Below, in pieces: positions 1 to 5,167 of a DNA stretch of 5,173 bases. The notes under the pieces are model-generated. The model was not told the origin of the DNA. It did no database searches and saw only the letters and a list, made by a program, of their open reading frames with translations. The DNA comes from Methanospirillum sp. GTDB taxonomy: Archaea > Halobacteriota > Methanomicrobia > Methanomicrobiales > Methanospirillaceae. A program made the position numbers and the translations under genes. The first letter of the stretch is position 1, and every line of letters begins with the position of its first letter. The stretch spans positions 1 through 5,173 of the forward strand of contig JAQVIE010000116.1 in NCBI GenBank assembly GCA_028695895.1, written 5' to 3'.

Positions 1-809
1 ATGGCAGATATCGTCATCCCGAACAGGCGTACCCTCTCTACGTGAACCCCAAGTCCTTTTGCCGTCTCATTTCCTGCATCTATGGCATTGTAGTTCCAAC
101 GATTAAAAAGGAAATAAATGCAGGAGATGATAACAAGGATTGTCATAAGACCAAGCTCAGACCAGCTTGCCCTGCTGACATCACCAAATGTCCAGAATAC
201 CACTGCAGCAAGCTGTGTATCTGATGCAAAAAACTGAAGAAACATCGTCCCAGCGGTAAACAGTGATGACAGAGCTACCCCGGTAAGGACCATGACTTCA
301 GGTGATGCTCCCCTTATCCTGGATATCATGAGGATGATTGCCGTTGCTATCATACAGAAAACGAATGCCGAGATTGTGGTGACATATGGGTTATTGATGG
401 TAATTGGATTGGCGATGGTGGACTGGATTTTGCCTGTTCCAAGTACTATCACAGAAACAGCTGCACCAAAGGCTCCTGCATTTGAGATTCCCAGGGTAAA
501 CGGGGATCCAAGGGGATTGCGGAGAATGGACTGCATGACAACTCCGGCAACTGACAGACCTACCCCTGCCACTATGGCAGTAAGTGCCTGGGGGAGCCGG
601 ATATTCCAGATTATTGCATCCCATTTATGGTTAACATTCTGACCTAAAAGGGTCATAAGAACATCATATGGCGGAATTGATACGGCACCAACCGATATTG
701 ACAGAATAAAGAGTAAAAATAAAAGGATAATTCCAAAAATAATCCAAAGAACTTTTCCCCTGACATATGAGAGGTAATCTGAGGGAATGCTCCCGTCAGC
801 TACATGCAT
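1..809 (-). CDS. FecCD/BtuC-type ABC transporter permease (partial, C-terminus outside window)
   Basis: Membrane subunit of a type II ABC importer, the group that takes up siderophores, haem, cobalamin and, in MolB-type systems, molybdate or tungstate. Reading leftward from ATG at 807-809 gives 269 codons with no stop before the window edge; the family is usually 330-360 residues, so about 60-90 are missing. Seen: a first hydrophobic helix at about residues 19-43 ending in the family-like SVGAVSIPPYDVL, then IIWNIRLPQALTAIVAG (66-82), MQSILRNPLGSPFTLGIS (92-109), FWTFGD (205-210) and AGNETAKGLGVHVERVR (245-261), the cytoplasmic coupling segment that contacts the ATPase. The start is well set: GGAGAGGT lies 5 nt upstream and in-frame TGA TAA stops precede it. 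It follows the binding-protein gene by 49 bp, so the two are probably cotranscribed. The N-terminus MHVADGSIP is odd (see findings). Family assignment is secure; substrate is unknown. Confidence 0.93.
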   Translation of the reverse strand, partial: MHVADGSIPSDYLSYVRGKVLWIIFGIILLFLLFILSISVGAVSIPPYDVLMTLLGQNVNHKWDAIIWNIRLPQALTAIVAGVGLSVAGVVMQSILRNPLGSPFTLGISNAGAFGAAVSVIVLGTGKIQSTIANPITINNPYVTTISAFVFCMIATAIILMISRIRGASPEVMVLTGVALSSLFTAGTMFLQFFASDTQLAAVVFWTFGDVSRASWSELGLMTILVIISCIYFLFNRWNYNAIDAGNETAKGLGVHVERVRLFGMTISA

Positions 810-814
810 GGAAT

Positions 815-822
815 ACCTCTCC
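815..822 (-). promoter_or_regulatory. Ribosome binding site of the permease gene
   Basis: On the minus strand GGAGAGGT ends 5 nt before the ATG at 809. It closely matches the methanogen anti-Shine-Dalgarno complement GGAGGTGAT and fixes the permease start. Confidence 0.7.
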
Positions 823-858
823 GAAAAGAAGAGTCTGGTAAGATATTATCATTCTTCA

Positions 859-1989
859 TCAGATAGAGATCTGAGTCAATCCCATGTCTTTATACTGGGT
901 ATTAATCTTGTTCAGCGGAGATGCACCAAGGAACATGGTCATAATCTCATCACCTTTTGATTTTATATCGACATCCTCAAACCGATCAGGATATACTGCT
1001 TTTCCAATGAAATAAGCGTCAATTAAGATGTTTTCATAGTTTGTACTATAGAAATTGTACGGAAGAACACCATAGACCTTCTCTTCTTTTAATGCAGATA
1101 AGCCTTGTAATGCAGGATCACTCCTTAATTCACCGATTCCGCCTTCATTATCCAACTGGAGGGTTCCTACATCCATGAACAGGTATTCAGGATCCCAGTC
1201 AACTATTGCTTCTTTTGCGACATCTGCATGTTGTGTTCCCATCTTTCCTGCAGCATTTTTCACATTAACCCAGAGGAATGGTGGATACGCAGGTTCGGTT
1301 GAGATAATTCCATGAGCTCCGGCATAGTTGATGCCACCAATATATGCTGTCTTTACTTCTGATTCAGGGATATCGTTCGTTCGGCTTTTTAGGTCGATGA
1401 TAGTCTCTTCGATATAAGTGATCAGTTCTTCTGCACGATCTTTATTCCCGATAATGTCTCCCATCAGGCGAAGGCTGTCAAACATCTCTTTCTGCTCTTT
1501 TGAGTCACGAAGTGATCCATAGGGGAACATTACAACTGGAATCCCCGTCTTTTCACTAAGTTTGTCTCCTTCTTCTGCATTGGTTGATGCTACAGTCCCG
1601 GTTCCGGTAAGGCCTGTTTTAAAGATCAATTCTGGCGCAATACCAATGATCTTTTCAGGATCATCCTTCCCCCTGAACTCACCAAATAAGGGATATTCTT
1701 TAAACTGAGGGTTTAAATGTGCATATCCTCTTGAATCCATGACCTGAGGTTCTTTCTCAATACTGTCAACACCCACAATGAGGTCCTGACCTTCAAGATA
1801 TGTCAGGTAACGCAGGCATCCGGATCCTGAGCAGAGCACTTCTTTCACATCTGTCGGTATGGTAACTGTTCTTCCGTAACCGTCAGTGATTGTCTTTTTT
1901 GCAGCAGAGTCATCTGCCACACATGCCGGTACTGCAAAGAGTGCTACCAGCAGCATTAAAGCACAAAGCAATGATTTCAGGTTTGTCAT
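859..1989 (-). CDS. ABC transporter substrate-binding protein, FecB/BtuF (Peripla_BP_2) type
   Basis: Extracytoplasmic solute-binding protein that delivers ligand to the adjacent permease. I chose ATG at 1989 (376 aa); a TTG four codons upstream (2001) is also open but would leave almost no room for a ribosome-binding site. Seen: signal peptide MTNLKSLLCALMLLVALFAVPACVA, with VPAC as a possible weak lipobox (proline at -2 is atypical) or a signal peptidase I site after ACVA; TDGYGRTVTIP at about 35-46, the usual first strand of this family; LCSGSGCLRYLTYL at about 52-65; GEFRGKDDPEKIIGIAPELI at 103-122; a long linking helix near 175-205; and the C-terminal YGVLPYNFYSTNYENILIDAYFIGKAVYP at about 306-334, a layout I associate with methanogen FecB-like proteins. 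The two cysteines of CSGSGC sit where the mature lobe begins and may bind metal or form a disulfide. Ligand (iron chelate, cobalamin, molybdate/tungstate, nickel) cannot be told. It lies about 47 bp after the exported FmdE-like gene. Confidence 0.92.
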   Translation of the reverse strand: MTNLKSLLCALMLLVALFAVPACVADDSAAKKTITDGYGRTVTIPTDVKEVLCSGSGCLRYLTYLEGQDLIVGVDSIEKEPQVMDSRGYAHLNPQFKEYPLFGEFRGKDDPEKIIGIAPELIFKTGLTGTGTVASTNAEEGDKLSEKTGIPVVMFPYGSLRDSKEQKEMFDSLRLMGDIIGNKDRAEELITYIEETIIDLKSRTNDIPESEVKTAYIGGINYAGAHGIISTEPAYPPFLWVNVKNAAGKMGTQHADVAKEAIVDWDPEYLFMDVGTLQLDNEGGIGELRSDPALQGLSALKEEKVYGVLPYNFYSTNYENILIDAYFIGKAVYPDRFEDVDIKSKGDEIMTMFLGASPLNKINTQYKDMGLTQISI

Positions 1990-2036
1990 TGTAATTATCA
2001 ACTCTTTGTTTAATTGAAAATAATAAGGAATGGCTT

Positions 2037-3131
2037 TTACATCATTCCCAATACTTTGTACGGGTTATTCCCCGCTGTCTTCAATTTCGTCAGCAATGGT
2101 TCATCCACATCAAACTCTTTTAAGGTGGTGACAACCGCTTCCGGCCTGTCTGTGTACTCCATCATCCCGATGTCCTGGATAAGCTTTGGAGCCCAGGCTG
2201 GTCCTGTCCAGTCGGCAACACCTATCTCCTCACTTACGATGTCAAAGTCAAAACCAAGAGCAAGCCCTTTACCTGTCTTTGTTCCATCATTCCATCTGAT
2301 GATAATTCCGGCCGGACGGGTACCGTACTTGGCAGTCAGGATTTTTTCATCCTCAGGGGAGAGAGCCATAACGAACATGCTGTTCTTCCCTGGGGTGCTG
2401 TCCCAGATCATCTGGAAGGCATCCTCTTTACACCAGTTCGGACAACCTATGTCGATATAGGTCTCAGCAGCTGCATTGGTGATCGGCAGGTTCTTTGCTA
2501 CGTACTTGATGATCAGGTACCCGCTGTTAATACCAGGACAGAGATGATCATGAAATGCTGCAGCGTTCATGAAATCATAGTCTGCTCCTGCTGCCCAGGA
2601 GTTTGAAATACCAATCAGTGAAAATTCATTACCACCGAATTTTTTCTTGTTAAAAGTAATATTTCCATCATTTGGACTTGCAAGCATGGCATCCAGGTCA
2701 GCTACAATAAGTGAAACCTGGGAAAATGCCTTATCTGCAGAAAGGGATGCCCGTTCTTCAGCACTCATTGAAAGAAATTCAGAATCAGGTTCCATGTATG
2801 CAGCCATGCCGCTCTTTTTGTTGTAAAAGTAAAACCACAAAGGTTTCCAGTTTGGCCTGTTTACCTGGAAAAGATTATTATCTCCATTGAAAAGGCCGGA
2901 TTTTTGTGATAATCCTGTAAGGGCACGTTCAGTGGTTTTACCTTTTATAACCGCGTGACCTGCATTTGTCAGTGCAAGGATATTACCATCCCCTGCTTCA
3001 AATTTCAGCAGATCCATTCCCACTTCAGCTGCCCTGGATCCAAGATCATATGCCAGGTCTTCATCGGCCAGGGCATATGTCGGGATGATAAGGCAGCACG
3101 CTATCACAAGAAGTGAAGTTATTCGTCTCAT
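2037..3131 (-). CDS. Exported FmdE-family protein with signal peptide
   Basis: Member of the FmdE family (PF02663), named for a gene in the molybdenum formylmethanofuran dehydrogenase operon; its exact role is not established. I favour ATG at 3131 (364 aa), which has GGGGA 5 nt upstream; ATG at 3143 is in frame and adds MGNR. Seen: signal peptide MRRITSLLVIACCLIIPTYALA with likely cleavage before DED, so the mature protein is outside the membrane; an N-terminal region (about 27-185) with a motif PLWFYFYNKKSGMAAYMEP that I cannot assign firmly; then the FmdE domain from about 186, with FHDHLCPGINSGYLI (H194, H196, C198), CPNWCKEDAFQ (C230, C234, D237) and STPGKNSM. The usual FmdE form of the second motif is DACGVDAIQ, so this copy carries an extra cysteine and lacks the following TGC cysteine. 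First gene of the operon with the binding protein and permease, pointing to a role in capturing or presenting the transported metal or cofactor; that is inference. FmdE-like proteins are sometimes labelled trehalose-binding, with no support visible here. Confidence 0.88.
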   Translation of the reverse strand: MRRITSLLVIACCLIIPTYALADEDLAYDLGSRAAEVGMDLLKFEAGDGNILALTNAGHAVIKGKTTERALTGLSQKSGLFNGDNNLFQVNRPNWKPLWFYFYNKKSGMAAYMEPDSEFLSMSAEERASLSADKAFSQVSLIVADLDAMLASPNDGNITFNKKKFGGNEFSLIGISNSWAAGADYDFMNAAAFHDHLCPGINSGYLIIKYVAKNLPITNAAAETYIDIGCPNWCKEDAFQMIWDSTPGKNSMFVMALSPEDEKILTAKYGTRPAGIIIRWNDGTKTGKGLALGFDFDIVSEEIGVADWTGPAWAPKLIQDIGMMEYTDRPEAVVTTLKEFDVDEPLLTKLKTAGNNPYKVLGMM

Positions 3132-3185
3132 TCTGTTCCCCATTCATCCGATATGAGTATAAGTCATCAAACCATCCTGACGCTC

Positions 3186-3221
3186 ATTACAAGATCTTAG
3201 TACGTATTACCTACTTGTAAT
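3186..3221. promoter_or_regulatory. Candidate operator: interrupted 36-bp dyad
   Basis: ATTACAAG (3186-3193) and CTTGTAAT (3214-3221) are perfect inverted repeats. Their centre (3203.5) coincides exactly with the palindrome TACGTA (3201-3206). The dyad abuts the minus-strand TATA-like TTAAATATT (3219-3227) and covers the predicted start of transcription near 3197, where a metal-responsive repressor would block the exported-FmdE operon. No regulator family is assigned; A/T-rich DNA makes chance dyads possible. Confidence 0.4.
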
Positions 3222-3227
3222 ATTTAA
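3219..3227 (-). promoter_or_regulatory. Candidate TATA box for the exported-FmdE/ABC operon
   Basis: TTAAATATT on the minus strand. Archaeal transcription usually starts about 26 nt downstream of the TATA centre, giving a start near 3197 and a leader of roughly 65 nt to the ATG at 3131. A competing TATA-like element lies at 3303-3310. Confidence 0.35.
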
Positions 3228-3256
3228 CTAATCTATCCTGAACTCACATCACAATT

Positions 3257-3286
3257 AGTTATACGAATATTCATAAACTTATAACT
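3257..3286. promoter_or_regulatory. Second dyad in the divergent control region
   Basis: AGTTATA (3257-3263) and TATAACT (3280-3286) are perfect inverted repeats, with further symmetric pairs inside (G3265/C3278 and TAT/ATA at 3268-3270/3273-3275). It lies 68 bp from the centre of the other dyad and overlaps the start predicted from the TATA-like element at 3303-3310. Composition is very A/T-rich, so significance is uncertain. Confidence 0.25.
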
Positions 3287-3302
3287 TTTGAAAAAGATCT
3301 CC

Positions 3303-3310
3303 TTTTATAT
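3303..3310 (-). promoter_or_regulatory. Alternative TATA box for the minus-strand operon
   Basis: ATATAAAA followed by GG on the minus strand is the better match to the archaeal TATA consensus. It would give a start near 3281 and a leader of about 150 nt containing the dyad at 3186-3221. Which of the two candidates is used cannot be decided by reading. Confidence 0.35.
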
Positions 3311-3417
3311 GATTTTTTTATTTCATCGATTTGACCTTTAATCTACAAACTAAATGAGTAGGTTGAATTTTAATAAGAAATATGATTGAAGATAATGATT
3401 TTGTTCATTTAGATGGG

Positions 3418-3425
3418 TATTATAT
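3418..3425 (+). promoter_or_regulatory. TATA box of the cytoplasmic FmdE-like gene
   Basis: TATTATAT is centred about 30 nt before the ATG at 3451. The usual spacing puts the transcription start at about 3448, so the mRNA would be leaderless or nearly so, in agreement with the lack of a convincing Shine-Dalgarno sequence. Confidence 0.5.
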
Positions 3426-3450
3426 CATCTTATGAGAAATATCTGTGAAT

Positions 3451-4083
3451 ATGTGTATCTCTCAACAAGCAAGAGAGCCTGTCCAGGGTGATTATGTATC
3501 ATATGAACAGGCGGTAGAATTTCATGGCCATTCATGTGGAGGGCTCGCGAGCGGATACAGGGTTGCTATTGCTGCCATGAAGGCACTTGGAGTCGGGCGA
3601 CCTAAAGACGAGGAACTGGTGGCAATTGCAGAGACCGATGCCTGTGGTGTTGATGCTATTCAGATGATAACCGGATGCACTGCCGGAAAAGGAAATCTTA
3701 TCATCCACGATTATGGGAAACATGCATTTACTTTTTACTGCAGGCAGAGCAACAAGGCCGTCCGCGTCGTTACAAATCTTGACGGGTTAATGCCTGCAGA
3801 GATGGATGAACTGAGACCAAAAGTATTCTCCGGACAGGCATCTAAAGCAGAAATTGCCAGGTACCAGGAACTTGCGCACCTGGGTGTTGATGCAATCCTT
3901 GCAGCACCTGAAGAAAAAGTCATAAAACTGAACTTTGTGGATATGCAGCCACCGAAAAAGGCAAGGATATTTAAGTCCGTCTCATGTGAAAATTGTGGTG
4001 AGATGGTGGCTGATGCAAAAACCCGTGAACATGAAGGGAAACGGGTATGCATGACATGTTACCTTTCAGCAACCAGTTCTTAA
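3451..4083 (+). CDS. FmdE-family protein, cytoplasmic, with C-terminal zinc ribbon
   Basis: FmdE-family (PF02663) protein of 210 aa. In some methanogens the gene lies in the molybdenum formylmethanofuran dehydrogenase operon, but FmdE is not a core enzyme subunit and its biochemical role is unproven. Seen: no signal peptide; the FmdE domain in about the first 150 residues, with EFHGHSCGGLASGYR (H25, H27, C29), ETDACGVDAIQMITGCTAGKGN (C65, D68, C76) and a strand/turn run to about 160; then PPKKARIFKSVSCENCGEMV and RVCMTCY, a four-cysteine ribbon (C179, C182, C200, C203) that should bind zinc, as in the known long form of the family. SCGG replaces the LCPG seen in the exported paralogue. I prefer ATG at 3451 over GTG at 3445 because the TATA spacing predicts initiation near 3448. 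It is transcribed away from the exported FmdE/ABC operon over a shared control region, which suggests a linked function in metal or cofactor handling. No formylmethanofuran dehydrogenase subunit gene is adjacent in this window. Confidence 0.92.
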   Translation: MCISQQAREPVQGDYVSYEQAVEFHGHSCGGLASGYRVAIAAMKALGVGRPKDEELVAIAETDACGVDAIQMITGCTAGKGNLIIHDYGKHAFTFYCRQSNKAVRVVTNLDGLMPAEMDELRPKVFSGQASKAEIARYQELAHLGVDAILAAPEEKVIKLNFVDMQPPKKARIFKSVSCENCGEMVADAKTREHEGKRVCMTCYLSATSS

Positions 4084-4098
4084 AAACATCCACCTGAT

Positions 4099-4106
4099 CC
4101 TTTTTT
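4099..4106 (+). terminator. T-run after the cytoplasmic FmdE-like gene
   Basis: CCTTTTTT begins 15 nt after the stop codon. Archaeal RNA polymerase can terminate at such T-tracts without a hairpin. No clear stem-loop precedes it. Confidence 0.4.
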
Positions 4107-4120
4107 CAACTTAACTTGTA

Positions 4121-4326
4121 ATTCTATTCTCATCCAGTGGCATTGAGAGGGTGTTTAAGTGCAGAAAAAAAGGACAACTCAGTTATTCTTATGGATATTC
4201 CTGGAAGGTCTCAGGTTGTAAAAGACGCGGGAATATCGAGTCGGTAAGTACCCTGAAACAGGAACTGATTTTTCGGAAGATTGGATAGGGATAAGGTGGT
4301 ATAACCGGATAACATTTATTTTGTAA
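4121..4326 (+). pseudogene. Possible remnant of a short gene, broken by a frameshift
   Basis: Two consecutive open stretches in different frames read like protein. Frame one, 4121-4247, has 41 codons, includes LRGCLSAEKKDNSVILMDIP and ends VVKDAGISSR then TAA. Frame two, 4222-4326, has 34 codons, includes VGKYPETGTDFSEDWIGIRW and ends ITFIL then TAA. They overlap around 4222-4247, where a single-base shift would join them. I do not recognise a family, there is no good ribosome-binding site, and runs of this length occur by chance. Offered as a weak candidate only. Confidence 0.15.
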
Positions 4327-4477
4327 TGAAAAGTCATGTATTTTCTTACCATTACCTTGTAAAAATAATTCAGGTACTTTTTTCAGGCCAAGACAAATTC
4401 TGCTATGTCCGCGGTATTGATACATTTCTCATCATCGCCACATTGGTAACATTATGGTCAGGTTCTGAAAAAAGGCT

Positions 4478-4504
4478 GTTGCAACTGGTTGCAACTGTTG
4501 CAAC
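4478..4504. repeat. Triple GTTGCAAC palindrome array (candidate operator)
   Basis: The self-complementary octamer GTTGCAAC occurs at 4478-4485, 4488-4495 and 4497-4504, with start spacings of 10 and 9 bp, close to one DNA turn. The last two form a perfect 19-bp palindrome around a central T (4487-4505). The array ends 5 bp before the A/T palindrome AAATTTAAATTT (4510-4521), which can act as a TATA element, so the layout resembles an archaeal activator or repressor site upstream of a promoter. Confidence 0.5.
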
Positions 4505-4509
4505 CGCAC

Positions 4510-4521
4510 AAATTTAAATTT
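4510..4521 (+). promoter_or_regulatory. Candidate promoter (TATA-like) downstream of the GTTGCAAC array
   Basis: AAATTTAAATTT is palindromic and TATA-like. A plus-strand transcript would begin near 4540 and run into 4549-4785, an open frame of 78 codons with GTG start, no recognisable domain and no ribosome-binding site. The product could equally be a non-coding RNA, or the element could serve the minus strand. Confidence 0.25.
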
Positions 4522-4548
4522 TCATAAGGTTTTTACTTTATTTTTCGG

Positions 4549-4785
4549 GTGACGGCTTTAAAAAAAAACCAGGTTCAACTTAACTTAGTCTGCCCATTTG
4601 GTTCTCAGTCAGATGTCAGGAGATGTTTTTTAAAAAAAACGAATTACTTTATTTATATGAGTTTCAGACTATTTTCCAGCGGTTTTAGCCATTTACCTTA
4701 TAACCTGTTTCACACAACACTTGTATGTCACAAAGGGACCTGTGAAAAACCAGTGAATGATTCCTGGGTTCACAGGATCTCCTGA
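4549..4785 (+). CDS. Doubtful small ORF (78 aa), unknown
   Basis: Open from GTG at 4549 to TGA at 4783-4785. The protein is basic and cysteine-containing (VCPFG, RRCFL, LVCHKGTCEKP) with no domain I recognise. It begins about 10 nt after the start predicted from the TATA-like element at 4510-4521, the only point in its favour. It contains low-complexity tracts (A9 at 4560-4568, T6A8 at 4626-4639) typical of intergenic DNA. Probably not a gene. Confidence 0.12.
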   Translation: MTALKKNQVQLNLVCPFGSQSDVRRCFLKKTNYFIYMSFRLFSSGFSHLPYNLFHTTLVCHKGTCEKPVNDSWVHRIS

Positions 4786-4798
4786 GGATGAGCGTCAC
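4685..4798 (-). CDS. Doubtful 37-aa minus-strand small ORF with a strong ribosome-binding site
   Basis: GTG at 4796-4798 is preceded, after 7 nt, by AGGAGGAG (4806-4813 on the minus strand), an excellent archaeal Shine-Dalgarno match that is uncommon in random A/T-rich DNA. The frame reads VTLILRRSCEPRNHSLVFHR and ends ETGYKVNG before TAA at 4685-4687; three cysteines, basic, no membrane segment and no known family. The sequence itself gives no support beyond the start signal. Confidence 0.15.
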   Translation of the reverse strand: MTLILRRSCEPRNHSLVFHRSLCDIQVLCETGYKVNG

Positions 4799-4849
4799 TT
4801 AACATCTCCTCCTACATGTTATACTCTGTTCATCCTTGGAACCGAACTT

Positions 4850-4874
4850 AAACTGGTCTGATGCAGACCGGTTT
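4850..4874. promoter_or_regulatory. 11-bp stem-loop / palindrome ahead of the DUF7123-like gene
   Basis: AAACTGGTCTG (4850-4860) pairs with CAGACCGGTTT (4864-4874) around the loop ATG, with one G-T wobble, and is followed by TCCTCC. As DNA it sits just downstream of weak TATA-like elements (4818-4825 GTTATACT; 4845-4853) and could be an operator. As RNA it would be a hairpin at the 5' end of the 4916 transcript, or a terminator for anything reading in from the left. Confidence 0.45.
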
Positions 4875-4905
4875 TCCTCCTACTAAAAAAGCAAAGAAAA
4901 TTTTT

Positions 4906-4911
4906 GGTGAT
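4906..4911 (+). promoter_or_regulatory. Ribosome binding site of the DUF7123-like gene
   Basis: GGTGAT is an exact complement of the archaeal 16S 3' end and ends 4 nt before ATG at 4916. It decides the start against the upstream in-frame TTG (4904) and GTG (4907), which overlap the site itself. Confidence 0.7.
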
Positions 4912-4915
4912 AGAT

Positions 4916-5167
4916 ATGCTTCTGACAAACAGGTTTTCCAGGAAATACAATGAAAGACAGATATGCCTTATTAACTATCTGAAAAGCCAGTTAAAACCAG
5001 GTTCAAATTTCTTTAAATCCAAGTACATTGCCAAGGATACTGGTCTCTCTTCAAAAGAGGTGGGAACAAACATGGCAATTCTCTCAGAGATTTGTCCTGA
5101 GTTTAAGATCGAGCGGTATAGTTATTCAAACAGTACTACCTGGCTGGTGACCATGCCACAGGTATAA
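4916..5167 (+). CDS. Small winged-helix protein, DUF7123-like
   Basis: Complete 83-aa protein. Seen: a helix ERQICLINYLKSQLKPG at about 13-29, then FFKSKYIAKDTGLSSKEVGTNMAILSEI (about 32-59), which reads as the helix-turn-helix of a winged-helix fold with SSKEVGTNM as recognition helix, and a wing FKIERYSYSNSTTWLV (about 64-79). The FKSKYIA...GLSSKEVG...YS.STTW pattern matches what I recall of the archaeal DUF7123 family, found in haloarchaea and related Euryarchaeota; function unproven, DNA binding expected from the fold. Basic and soluble, no membrane segment. The start is ATG 4916 with GGTGAT upstream. It stands alone in the window, about 830 bp after the FmdE-like gene, so a link to the transport operon is not implied. 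A stem-loop precedes it. Confidence 0.8.
   Translation: MLLTNRFSRKYNERQICLINYLKSQLKPGSNFFKSKYIAKDTGLSSKEVGTNMAILSEICPEFKIERYSYSNSTTWLVTMPQV

Larger units (their letters stand above)
4105..4586. repeat. 13-bp direct repeat pair bounding a gene-poor stretch
   Basis: TTCAACTTAACTT occurs exactly at 4105-4117 and at 4574-4586, 469 bp apart. The flanks differ. Between the copies there is no firm gene. This could be a coincidence, a scar of an insertion, or shared binding sites. Confidence 0.3.

Noticed and set aside
391..642. Open frames on both strands at 292-642 (+) and 391-624 (-)
   Set aside because: Both overlap the permease in other frames; the permease frame has clear FecCD motifs and a ribosome-binding site.
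2014..2460. 148-codon plus-strand open frame
   Set aside because: It is antisense to the end of the exported FmdE gene, whose frame carries the conserved motifs.
3532..4052. Minus-strand open frames within the cytoplasmic FmdE gene
   Set aside because: Shadows of the FmdE coding frame with no start signal.
4189..4425. 78-codon minus-strand open frame
   Set aside because: No recognisable domain, no convincing Shine-Dalgarno, and odd composition; treated as chance.
4383..4435. Possible C/D box RNA on the minus strand (ATGATGA and CTGA 53 nt apart)
   Set aside because: No internal C'/D' boxes and no terminal stem; the short boxes are expected by chance.
4478..4504. CRISPR-like repeats
   Set aside because: The repeated unit is 8 bp with spacers of 1-2 bp; there is no room for spacers and it is a palindrome array.
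4326..4517. 63-codon plus-strand open frame with a short hydrophobic run
   Set aside because: No ribosome-binding site at proper spacing, and its end runs through the GTTGCAAC array.
4084..4903. tRNA or other structured RNA genes
   Set aside because: Each GGTTC occurrence was inspected; none sits in a cloverleaf with a matching acceptor stem.
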